Positions 56,731-64,000 of a DNA stretch of 64,000 bases are shown here, in pieces. Below the pieces are notes generated by a model. It did not search any database and was not told the origin of the DNA. It worked only from the letters and a program-made list of their open reading frames with translations. The stretch covers positions 3,097,562 through 3,161,561 of the forward strand of contig AP031382.1 in the NCBI GenBank assembly GCA_040371205.1. The letters are read 5' to 3'. A program made the translations under genes and the position numbers. This stretch comes from Rhodanobacter sp. GTDB lineage: Bacteria; Pseudomonadota; Gammaproteobacteria; Xanthomonadales; Rhodanobacteraceae. How positions within the stretch are numbered: position 1 is the stretch's first letter; each line of letters begins with the position of its first letter.

Positions 56731-57975
56731 TCAACCCTTGGGCGGCGTCGCAGGCACCTGCTGGAACACCCGCTGCAACACGAAGTCCCCGGTGACTTCC
56801 TCACCCGACAGCAGCATCGCCATCAGCTCGCCGCCCAGCACCTGCGGCGCGATCACCACGTCGGGCTGCACCAGCCTGACCCGGCCGAGATGGCTGGCGT
56901 CGTTCACCGCGGCGATGGTGCGCGCGCTGCCGGCGAGTTCCTTCACCGCGAGCACCACGAAGGCGTTCTCGGAATCGTCCGCCATCATCGCCAGCACCGC
57001 CTCGGCCTTGTGCGCGCCGGCCTGGCGCAGCACGTCGAGGTTGCTGGGATCGCCCACCACCAGGTCCACGCCGGCCAGCTCGCCTTCCGCCGGCGTCTCG
57101 CGCAAGAGGCGCGTGACCGGCCGGCCGCGCCGCGCCAGTTCGCGCCAGGTGTTGATGGCCAGCGAGGAGTTGCCGATCACCACGAAGTGGTTTTCCCGTT
57201 TCATGCCCGAACCCTTGCGGTTGACGATGCGTTGTAGGCTGCGGCTCACCATCGGCGCGATCACCGCGGTCAGCGAGGTGGCGAACACCGCCACGCCGAG
57301 CACGATCACCGATACGGCGAACAGCTTGGCCTCCGGCGTCACCGGCACGATGTCGCCGTAGCCCACCGTGCTCATGGTGACCATCGCGTAGTACAGCGCG
57401 GTGGTGAGGTCGGTGATCGCCGGCCGGAAATCCGCGCCCAGGTAGTAGCTGCCGAAGGTGGCGTAGATCAGCAGCATCGCCACCGAGGTCAGCGCGAACA
57501 GCGTGCTGGCGGCCACGCTGGAACGGTCGAAGTGGCGCCACGCCGCCAGCAGCGCACCGAGCAGCAGCACGAAGTAGGCGAACAGCACCCGCGCATGGTG
57601 CGCACCGGCCAGCAGGTTCACCAGGGCGGTGGCGGCCAGCAGCAGCGCCATCGTCCACGCCAGCCGCGAGCGCAGCAGCAGGCCGATGGCCATGGTCAGC
57701 AGGCCCAGCCCGATCAGCAGCGGCGGCAGCACGTTGGGCCTGAGATTGAACTGGCCCGTGGCGAGGCGCGCGAGGTAGTGCTGCCAGTCCGCGCCGAGAT
57801 CCAGCCGCAGCAACGCCAGCGCGCCCAGTCCCAGCAGCAGCGCCAGCGGGATGTGCGGGAACCAGTACGGCGTGCGCAATAGCTGCCGCGTGCGCTGCCC
57901 GATGGCGCGCCAGCGTTGTCGCGTCGTCCTCAGCCACACGGTGCGCCGCTTCCCCTGCCCGAAAGAGGCTTTCAC
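56731..57975 (-). CDS. Potassium channel protein with TrkA-N (RCK) domain
   Basis: Kch-type channel. Five to six membrane segments (about 30-245) include the pore loop with selectivity filter TVGYGD at about 203-208. A cytoplasmic RCK/TrkA-N domain (ENHFVVIGNSSLAINTW near 260; VDLVVGDPSNLDVLRQAGAH) follows and senses nucleotide or ions. The start is uncertain: GTG at 57975 is taken; TTG at 58002 and GTG at 57939 are alternatives and none has a strong ribosome site. It diverges from rpiA. Confidence 0.88.
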   Translation of the reverse strand: MKASFGQGKRRTVWLRTTRQRWRAIGQRTRQLLRTPYWFPHIPLALLLGLGALALLRLDLGADWQHYLARLATGQFNLRPNVLPPLLIGLGLLTMAIGLLLRSRLAWTMALLLAATALVNLLAGAHHARVLFAYFVLLLGALLAAWRHFDRSSVAASTLFALTSVAMLLIYATFGSYYLGADFRPAITDLTTALYYAMVTMSTVGYGDIVPVTPEAKLFAVSVIVLGVAVFATSLTAVIAPMVSRSLQRIVNRKGSGMKRENHFVVIGNSSLAINTWRELARRGRPVTRLLRETPAEGELAGVDLVVGDPSNLDVLRQAGAHKAEAVLAMMADDSENAFVVLAVKELAGSARTIAAVNDASHLGRVRLVQPDVVIAPQVLGGELMAMLLSGEEVTGDFVLQRVFQQVPATPPKG

Positions 57976-58067
57976 CGTAGCAAGCGCGGCGCTTCCTGCC
58001 AAATCGCCGCGTGCGGCGCACGCGCAAATCGGGGATCATGGCGCCCTTTCCAGCTCGCGGTGCCGCC

Positions 58068-58709
58068 ATGAACCAGGTCAACGAAAAGAAACTCGCCGGC
58101 GAAGCCGCGCTGCGCTACGTCGAGGACGGCGCCATCGTGGGCGTGGGCACCGGCAGCACGGTGGCGTATTTCATCGACGCGCTGGCCGGCATGAAGGACC
58201 GCATCCAGGGCGCGGTGTCCAGCTCCGAGCAGTCCACCGCGCGCATGAAGCAGCACGGCATCGAGGTGTTCGACCTCAATGCCGTCGGGCCGATCGGCAT
58301 CTACATCGACGGCGCCGACGAGTGCGACCCGCACAAGCGCCTGATCAAGGGCGGCGGCGCCGCGCTCACCCGCGAGAAGATCTGCGCGGCGGCGGCGCAG
58401 AAGTTCGTCTGCATCATCGACTCCAGCAAGCGGGTGGACGTGCTCGGCGCGTTCCCGCTGCCGATCGAGGTGATCCCGATGGCGCGCAGCCTGGTCAGCC
58501 GCGAGATCGTGAAGCTGGGCGGCCAGCCGGTATGGCGCGACGGCGTGGTCACCGACAACGGCAACTGGATCATCGACGTGCACGGCTGGCGCATCGCCGA
58601 CCCGGCGGCGCTGGAGCAGCAGCTCAACCAGCTCGCCGGCGTGGTCACCGTGGGCCTGTTCGCGCAGCGCCCCGCCGACGTGGTGCTGGTGGGCGACAGG
58701 GAAATCTGA
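58068..58709 (+). CDS. rpiA: Ribose-5-phosphate isomerase A
   Basis: Interconverts ribose-5-phosphate and ribulose-5-phosphate in the pentose phosphate pathway. 213 residues. Family motifs are [46 protein letters not shown] with AALTREK, and a late [16 protein letters not shown]. The ATG at 58068 matches the E. coli start; another Met ten codons earlier is possible. Confidence 0.96.
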   Translation: MNQVNEKKLAGEAALRYVEDGAIVGVGTGSTVAYFIDALAGMKDRIQGAVSSSEQSTARMKQHGIEVFDLNAVGPIGIYIDGADECDPHKRLIKGGGAALTREKICAAAAQKFVCIIDSSKRVDVLGAFPLPIEVIPMARSLVSREIVKLGGQPVWRDGVVTDNGNWIIDVHGWRIADPAALEQQLNQLAGVVTVGLFAQRPADVVLVGDREI

Positions 58710-58731
58710 TCCGCGATCTCCAACGGCAACG

Positions 58732-58752
58732 CGCGGATGCCGTCCATCCGCG
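58732..58752. terminator. Hairpin between rpiA and the phosphodiesterase gene
   Basis: An 8-bp stem, CGCGGATG / CATCCGCG, with a 5-base loop in the 98-bp gap between two convergent genes. It has no T tract; the terminator role is inferred from position. Confidence 0.4.
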
Positions 58753-58807
58753 TCGCTGAAGGGCGAGCCGGAACCCCGTTCCCGCTGCAGACGGAGCCTG
58801 CGTCGGA

Positions 58808-60214
58808 TCAATACCCCGGCGCCAGAATCCCCGTCAGCGGCTTGCCCTGCGCGTCGTCGAACTTGACGTGCAGCAGGCGCGCGATGGTCGGCGCCACGTC
58901 CACATTGGGGAACGCGGGAATCTGCACACCGTGGCCTTGGATGCCCGGGCCCGCGGCGATGAAGATGGCCTGCATCAGCGGCTCCGAGTTCGGGTAGCCG
59001 TGCGCGCCGCGTTCCAGCGTGGGCGCGTCGAATCGCGTGGCGTCCTTGTCGCTGAACTCGTAATCGTTGTCGGGGTAGAGCAGCAGGTCGGGAGCCTGGT
59101 TGCTCATCGTCGGCGGCGCGCGGAACAGAGCCACCGCGTGTGCCGGCATCGTCAGCGGCGGCGTGGGCCAGCCCATCTTCGCGGCTTCGTCCGGCGTCAG
59201 CGCGGCACGGATGCCGGGCTTGCCCTCGAACAGTTTCTTCAGTGCCTGCCGCGAGGCTGCGGTGGCGTCCTTCTGGAACACCAGCGCGAAGCCGCCCTCG
59301 GGAATCGCGAACGCGGGCCGGCTCGCGGCGGCGGCCTGCAGGCCTGCCTCGCGCAACGGCACATTGGGATTCAGCAGGTGGTGCACGCTCTCCTGGCCGT
59401 GGTCGGAGACGATGACGAAGGTGGTGCGGTCGAGTTCGCCCGCGGCACGCACGGCGTCGATCACTTCCTTCACGCGGTCGTCGAGGAAGGCGATGGTGTT
59501 GCGTCCCGAGTCGTTGCCGTAGCCGGTCGCGTGCTCGATGCTGTCCAGCGCCAGCAGGTGCAGCAGCAGCAGGTCGGGATGGTGCTTCTCGATGATGTCC
59601 ACCGCCGCGCGCGTGTACATGAGGTCGCGCCAGGCCTGCGAAGGCTCGCCGAAATGCGCCAGCTCCTCGCGCGTGATCGTGCCTTGCCGCACCAGCTCCT
59701 GCTCGATCGCGCCGTCCGGATCGGGATGCTCGGGGAAGCGCCAGTCGATGCTCGGCGCATCCATGATCGCCACCCAGTCCACCTCGGCGGTGACCAGCCC
59801 GGCCGCGTGCGCGGCGTCGTACACGGTGGGCACGGCGACCAGCTTCGACTTGGGCGCATCCATGTCGATGCGCGGCGGCGTGGCCTCGCGCTGGCCCACG
59901 ATCAGGCCGTTGACCAGCACGTGGTGCAGGCTGGCGTCGTCGCCGGTGACCATGGCGGTGTGATTGGGCCAGGTGATGGTGGGGTTGATCGGCTGCATGG
60001 CGACGGCGTGCACGCCCTGCCGCATCAACGCATGCAGGGTCGGCGCGGGCAGCTCCGGTTCGCGCAGGCTTTGCGCGCCGAAGGCATCGAGGCTGATGAC
60101 TACCACCTTGGCGCGCGGCGCGGCGCCGGCCCAGGCACACAAGGGTGCGGCAGCAAGGCCGGCGATCAGCGCGGCCGCGGCCAGCGCGCGCGGCAAGACG
60201 TCGTTCGGGCGCAT
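58808..60214 (-). CDS. Secreted alkaline-phosphatase-superfamily phosphodiesterase (NPP-like)
   Basis: Ectonucleotide pyrophosphatase/phosphodiesterase type, 468 residues. The signal peptide (ALAAAALIAGLAAAPLCAWA) is followed by the metal and nucleophile motifs: VVISLDAFG (Asp), NPTITWPNHTAMVTG (Thr nucleophile and Asn), LALDSIEHATG (Asp, His) and IVSDHGQ (Asp, His), with a later His in RGAHGYPN. ATG 60214 has GGAGG eight bases upstream. Xanthomonas NPP is a well-studied relative. The substrate may be nucleotide or lipid phosphodiesters. It lies in line with the GH30 gene. Confidence 0.9.
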   Translation of the reverse strand: MRPNDVLPRALAAAALIAGLAAAPLCAWAGAAPRAKVVVISLDAFGAQSLREPELPAPTLHALMRQGVHAVAMQPINPTITWPNHTAMVTGDDASLHHVLVNGLIVGQREATPPRIDMDAPKSKLVAVPTVYDAAHAAGLVTAEVDWVAIMDAPSIDWRFPEHPDPDGAIEQELVRQGTITREELAHFGEPSQAWRDLMYTRAAVDIIEKHHPDLLLLHLLALDSIEHATGYGNDSGRNTIAFLDDRVKEVIDAVRAAGELDRTTFVIVSDHGQESVHHLLNPNVPLREAGLQAAAASRPAFAIPEGGFALVFQKDATAASRQALKKLFEGKPGIRAALTPDEAAKMGWPTPPLTMPAHAVALFRAPPTMSNQAPDLLLYPDNDYEFSDKDATRFDAPTLERGAHGYPNSEPLMQAIFIAAGPGIQGHGVQIPAFPNVDVAPTIARLLHVKFDDAQGKPLTGILAPGY

Positions 60215-60302
60215 CGGGTCATCCTCCACCTGGCCATGCATCGGATCTCGACCGTCGCTGCAGGCACGGCACCGCCGTAGTTTGCCGCCGGCCCGCCGCA
60301 CG

Positions 60303-61883
60303 TCAATGCGTGCCGGCCGCGTTCGGCGCCATGGCGCGCAGCACCTTGTCGAACAGCTGCCGCGTGCGCTGTTCCAGCGAGGGTGCGGACATGCTCCACA
60401 CGAAGGTGGCCACGCTCTCGGGCGGCATGGTGTAGTCGAACGACAGTTTGTCCTGCGCGATCACCAGGCGGCTGGCCTGGCGCCGGCCGTTGGCCACCAC
60501 CAGCACGATGGAGCCGTCGTCCGCGTTGCGGAACGCCACGTTGTGGATGTCCGGGCCAGTGTCGGTGGACCACACGCGCACCGCGCCCGGCAGGACGAAG
60601 CGGCTGAAGTGGGCAAAGGCGTAGTACTCGTCGTTGCGATGGACCGCGCCGGTCTTCGAGTTGATGACCACCATGCCCTTGCAGTTGGCGCAACCGCCGG
60701 AATGCGGGCCATGGTTCTCGTCGAGCGCAAGGTTCCAGTACACGACGCCGCGCGCCCAGTTGCGCAGGCTCGTCAGCAACACGTCGCGCACGAAGAACAG
60801 CAGCTCGCCGTTCCGGGCGGAACTCCAGTCGCCGCCCGAACACTCGGTGAGATAGGCGTCCTTGCGCGGGTAGGCGTGGTGCACCCGCGTCTGCGCACTC
60901 GGGTTGCCCGCGTAGCAATGCCAAGCGACGCCATCGATGTAGCGACGCGCATCGTCGTCGCCCAGCACGGCCAGCGGCTGCTCCGGCGCATCCCAGTTGT
61001 GGTCCCAGCCGAGGATCAGCGTGCGCGGCTGGCGGCTGGCCAGCGCCGGCCCCAGGTATTGCCCGATGATGCGGGCGCGCGCGTCGGCGGGCAACAGCAT
61101 GCCCGGATAGGTCAATGGCTGGAAAGCGGGTTCGTTCTGCACGGTCAGCGCCCAGATCGGCACGCCCTGCCCGCGCATGGCATCGACGTAGCGCGCCAGG
61201 TATTGCGCGTACACGGCCTCGTACTGCGGCTGCAGCGTGCCGCCGATGAGGCTGTCGTTGCTTTTCATCCACGCCGGCGCGCTCCACGGCGAAGCGATGA
61301 TGCGCAGTTGCGGGTTGATCGTCAGCGCTTCGCGCAGGGCGGGCACCGTATCCTGCATGACGGGCGCAAGGTTGAAGTGATCCAGCCCCGGATCGGACTG
61401 TCCGGCCGGCATGTCGTCCAGCGTGTAGGGTTGCAGCGAAAAGTCCGAGGCGCCGATGGTCACGCGCAGCATGTTGAGGTTGAGTCCCGGCGGCGGCCCG
61501 AACATCTCGCTCATGAAGACCAGCCGCTGCATGTTGCCCAGCCGGTGGCGCACCAGCCACGCCGAGGCGTCGGTCATCGCGGCGCCGAAACCCACGATGC
61601 TCTGGAAGGTGCGGCTGCTGTCCACCACGATGTCGGCCTTGGGCGCGTCCGCGTCCGTATCCGCCACTGTCGCCGAAATATCCGGTTGCCGCGCCAAGCG
61701 CAGGCGGCGATCCTGCGTGCTCAGCCACAGCTGCACCTGCGGGGTGTCCGGCAGGGCCGGGATCAGCAGGGCAGGCGTGGGCAACAGGCGCAGCGGAACG
61801 CGCAGCGCGGCCAGCGCGCACGCGGTAAGCAAGGTGGCCAGCACGAGGGCCAGGCGGCCGGAAATGCCCTCGTCCTGCGTCAT
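60303..61883 (-). CDS. Glycoside hydrolase family 30 protein
   Basis: 526 residues: an N-terminal membrane or signal helix (LALVLATLLTACALAAL), a TIM barrel, and a C-terminal beta domain. The acid/base Glu is about residue 251 in LTVQNEPAF, and the nucleophile Glu about 347 in YLTECSGGDW. GFGAAMTDASAW and SPWSAPAWMKSND are GH30 blocks. Relatives include glucosylceramidases and beta-1,6-glucanases; subfamily cannot be fixed. It lies between a TonB-dependent receptor and an NPP gene, suggesting use of an imported glycan. Confidence 0.92.
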   Translation of the reverse strand: MTQDEGISGRLALVLATLLTACALAALRVPLRLLPTPALLIPALPDTPQVQLWLSTQDRRLRLARQPDISATVADTDADAPKADIVVDSSRTFQSIVGFGAAMTDASAWLVRHRLGNMQRLVFMSEMFGPPPGLNLNMLRVTIGASDFSLQPYTLDDMPAGQSDPGLDHFNLAPVMQDTVPALREALTINPQLRIIASPWSAPAWMKSNDSLIGGTLQPQYEAVYAQYLARYVDAMRGQGVPIWALTVQNEPAFQPLTYPGMLLPADARARIIGQYLGPALASRQPRTLILGWDHNWDAPEQPLAVLGDDDARRYIDGVAWHCYAGNPSAQTRVHHAYPRKDAYLTECSGGDWSSARNGELLFFVRDVLLTSLRNWARGVVYWNLALDENHGPHSGGCANCKGMVVINSKTGAVHRNDEYYAFAHFSRFVLPGAVRVWSTDTGPDIHNVAFRNADDGSIVLVVANGRRQASRLVIAQDKLSFDYTMPPESVATFVWSMSAPSLEQRTRQLFDKVLRAMAPNAAGTH

Positions 61884-61976
61884 GCGCGGGCCACGCCCTT
61901 TGCCCCGGTGCCGTTGCGGCCGGCGCGCAACGCGTTTTGGATTCGAACCATGGCCTTGCCTTGTTGCAGTGGATGA

Positions 61977-61996
61977 GCGGGCCTTCCGTGGCCCGC
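61977..61996 (-). terminator. Hairpin after the TonB-dependent receptor gene
   Basis: A 7-bp GC stem, GCGGGCC / GGCCCGC, with a 6-base loop, 19 bp beyond the receptor stop. It lacks a U run. The GH30 gene starts about 94 bp further on, so partial read-through is plausible. Confidence 0.4.
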
Positions 61997-62015
61997 AAGG
62001 TCGGCGAGGTCGCCG

Positions 62016-64000
62016 TTACAGCTTGTAGCTCACGCCGAACAGCACGGTGCGGCCCCAGGTGTCGTATTCCAGCGGCATGACGATCGGCTCGTTGTCGGGG
62101 AGCGTGGCGTACTGCACCGTGGCGTCCGGCGCGTTCGACAGGTTGTTGACCTGCAGCAGCACCGACAGGCCGTTGAGCGAGCCCTGGGTGAAGTCGTATT
62201 CCAGCTGCAGGTCGGTCTGCCGGTTCGCCAGGATCTTGGTGTAGCCGAGCTGGTCGAACAGCGCCACCGCCTCGCCGGTGAACGAGGAGCGGTAACGCTG
62301 CGCGATGCGCGCGGAGAACCCGTTGCGCTCGTAGTACAGCGTGATGTTGCCCACCTTGTGCGACAGGCCCGGCAGGGTCTTGGGGCCGCCGGGGATCGAC
62401 GAGATGGAGCTGGTCGGGATGGTGCTGTTGGTCAGCGAGTAGTTGACCTGCGCGCCGAAGCCTTCCAGCGCCGGCGCGAGCAGGCCGCCCTCCAGCGCGC
62501 CGGCCAGCTCCAGGCCGTTCATCGAACCGCCGGTGCCGTTCTCGGGCGTGGTGAAGGCGCCGTAGTTGCTGGTCGGCTTCAAGGTCGGCGTGTTGTTGAT
62601 GTAGCCGCTGAAGTCGTAGTCGAGCACGGTCTTGTTGTAGATGTAGTTGAGCAGGTTCTTCTTGAACACCGCCACCGACACGTAGCTGGCCTTGCCGAAA
62701 TACTTCTCCCACGAGAGGTCGGTGCCCACGGCCACGTAGGGCTTCAGCCTGGGGTTGCCGCCGCTGCCCGACCACACCACCTGGCCGGCCTGCGGGCCGT
62801 CGGTGAGCTTGGACACCCACGCCGAGGAAGACACCTTCTCGTCGTCGATGCGTCCGCGCGTCATGGTCTTGGCGAGGCCGAAGCGCAGGTACTGGCCTTC
62901 GCCCAGCGTGGCCACCAGGTTCAGGCTGGGCAGCACGTTGTTGTACGAGGTGCCGCCGTGGATCGCGCCAATCAAGGCGCCGTTGCCGTCGGTCTGCAGC
63001 GCGTCGGAGGACTGGTCGGTGTGCACGACCTGCACGCCCACGTTGCCGCGCAGCGGAATGCCGTCCAGGTCCGTGTCGATGTTGAACTTGGCGTAGGCCA
63101 GCGGCACCTTCTCCTCGATGCTGTAGTTGCGGCTCCAGTCGCCGGCGCCGTTCTCCGGCGTGAGGTAGAACTGGCTGTACATCGCGCCGAGCACGTCATA
63201 GTTGAGGATGCCCGGGATGCCGCCGTAGCCCAGCGAGGTGGGGTTGTAGAGCAGGGACGGATCGACCGGCGCGCTGTAGTGCTTCTGGTAGGTGGCGTCG
63301 GTGCTGCCGTTGCCGTCGAGCCATGCGAAGTTCACGTCGGCGTGCTTGGACTTGGTGCGGTCCGAGTAGTCGAAGCCCAGGTCCATGCTGCTGAAGATCC
63401 AGCCCAGCGGATGGCTGACCTGCAGGCGCAGGGCGTGGATGCGGTCGTCCTGGTGGTCGAACTCCTCGCGGCCGTTGTAGCCGTAGCCGTCCGGATCGGT
63501 GAACACCACGCCGGCCGGGTCGGCCAGGTTCGCGCTCGTCGAGAAGTCGGGATAGCCCACGCCCGCCTTGGTGTTGAAGCCGACATTGGTGAACGCGCCG
63601 CCGGCCAGGCCGGCGAACAGGTAGGCGTCGTGCAGCCGTACCCGCGCCGAGGACGTGGACAGGTCCAGCGAGGTCGTCCAGTCGCCGAGGTAGAGCTTGT
63701 TGTTCCAGCCGAGCGAATACAGCTTGTCGTGTTCCTTGGTGTATTCGTTCTGCAGGATGGGCGCGATGCCGGCGATGTTGCCCGAAGTCACGATGGGCAA
63801 CGGCGTGCCGGGCGAGGTGCCGACGTTGCTGTAGGACACGTTGTCCCACGGGCTGCTCGACCACTGCGCGCCGTTGGTGTACTCGCGCTTGTTGAAGGTG
63901 GAGTAGTAGGCGTCCAGCTTGGAGTAGTACACCTCGTTCGGCGCCCACTCCAGCACCGCCATCAGGCCGTTGCGCTTCTCGTTCTGCGATTGCGCGCGCA
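62016..64000 (-). CDS. TonB-dependent receptor, C-terminal part (cut by window edge)
   Basis: About 660 residues of an outer-membrane 22-strand barrel. The frame continues past the last visible Met (AQSQNEKRNGL precedes MAVLEW) to the end of the window, so the plug domain lies outside. The length, the Gly/Ser/Tyr-rich loops and the C-terminal VLFGVSYKL closing strand fit the TonB-Xanth-Caul (TIGR01782) type that imports glycans in Xanthomonadales and Caulobacter. It is in line with the GH30 and NPP genes. Confidence 0.92.
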   Translation of the reverse strand, partial: RAQSQNEKRNGLMAVLEWAPNEVYYSKLDAYYSTFNKREYTNGAQWSSSPWDNVSYSNVGTSPGTPLPIVTSGNIAGIAPILQNEYTKEHDKLYSLGWNNKLYLGDWTTSLDLSTSSARVRLHDAYLFAGLAGGAFTNVGFNTKAGVGYPDFSTSANLADPAGVVFTDPDGYGYNGREEFDHQDDRIHALRLQVSHPLGWIFSSMDLGFDYSDRTKSKHADVNFAWLDGNGSTDATYQKHYSAPVDPSLLYNPTSLGYGGIPGILNYDVLGAMYSQFYLTPENGAGDWSRNYSIEEKVPLAYAKFNIDTDLDGIPLRGNVGVQVVHTDQSSDALQTDGNGALIGAIHGGTSYNNVLPSLNLVATLGEGQYLRFGLAKTMTRGRIDDEKVSSSAWVSKLTDGPQAGQVVWSGSGGNPRLKPYVAVGTDLSWEKYFGKASYVSVAVFKKNLLNYIYNKTVLDYDFSGYINNTPTLKPTSNYGAFTTPENGTGGSMNGLELAGALEGGLLAPALEGFGAQVNYSLTNSTIPTSSISSIPGGPKTLPGLSHKVGNITLYYERNGFSARIAQRYRSSFTGEAVALFDQLGYTKILANRQTDLQLEYDFTQGSLNGLSVLLQVNNLSNAPDATVQYATLPDNEPIVMPLEYDTWGRTVLFGVSYKL

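Noticed and set aside
60166-62820. 884-codon frame across the GH30 and receptor genes
   Set aside because: It crosses two real genes in a wrong frame and has shadow composition.

Overview
This 64 kb window is a stretch of chromosome from a high-GC (roughly two-thirds G+C) gammaproteobacterium. Gene content and order point to the Xanthomonadales, most likely the Rhodanobacteraceae (the Dyella / Rhodanobacter / Frateuria group). The pointers are ponA divergent from pilMNOPQ, rdgB-hemW followed by a DUF1631 gene and a PilZ gene, zapA-6S RNA-5-FCL, and a TonB-dependent receptor next to a GH30 glycosidase. The placement is inferred from gene content; no 16S or database comparison was possible. No tRNA, rRNA, CRISPR array, insertion sequence, prophage or plasmid gene was seen. 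Almost everything is core chromosome.

Layout, left to right. dinG (1-2 kb) meets a two-gene RND efflux system (2-6.5 kb) tail to tail. A MarR regulator and a macrodomain ADP-ribose hydrolase diverge at 7.2 kb. A tight leftward Bat operon (moxR, DUF58, DUF4381, batA, a batB-batC fusion, batD) fills 7.8-14.9 kb. The type IV pilus operon pilMNOPQ (15-20.4 kb) diverges from the penicillin-binding protein 1A gene (20.7-23.2 kb). Next are an unknown nucleotidyltransferase-like gene, citrate synthase, ribosomal protein L31 type B, a nucleoside hydrolase, recG, ridA, spoT and rpoZ (23-32 kb).

The complete Mla retrograde phospholipid transport set follows (32.3-36.7 kb): mlaA on the plus strand, converging on mlaFEDCB. 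MlaD carries two tandem MCE domains instead of one. gmk and yicC follow, then a rightward housekeeping run: rph, a VOC protein, rdgB, hemW, DUF1631 and PilZ (38-44 kb). The 44-53 kb stretch is the most accessory-looking part: a flavin-dependent halogenase, pepQ, a PAPS-type sulfotransferase, and immediately after it a 1481-residue glycine-rich autotransporter with an ESPR-type extended signal peptide.

The right end returns to housekeeping genes: pepP-ygfB, a small coiled-coil gene, zapA, 6S RNA, 5-formyltetrahydrofolate cyclo-ligase, an EVE-domain protein, a potassium channel and rpiA. It ends with a carbohydrate or lipid scavenging group: a secreted nucleotide pyrophosphatase-like phosphodiesterase, a GH30 glycosidase, and a TonB-dependent receptor cut by the window edge.

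Points most worth a second look are the two-MCE MlaD, the BatB-BatC fusion whose von Willebrand A metal site is degenerate, and the sulfotransferase-autotransporter pair. The autotransporter passenger itself is also notable: it has PGRS-like glycine repeats and a 0.4 kb in-frame direct repeat.
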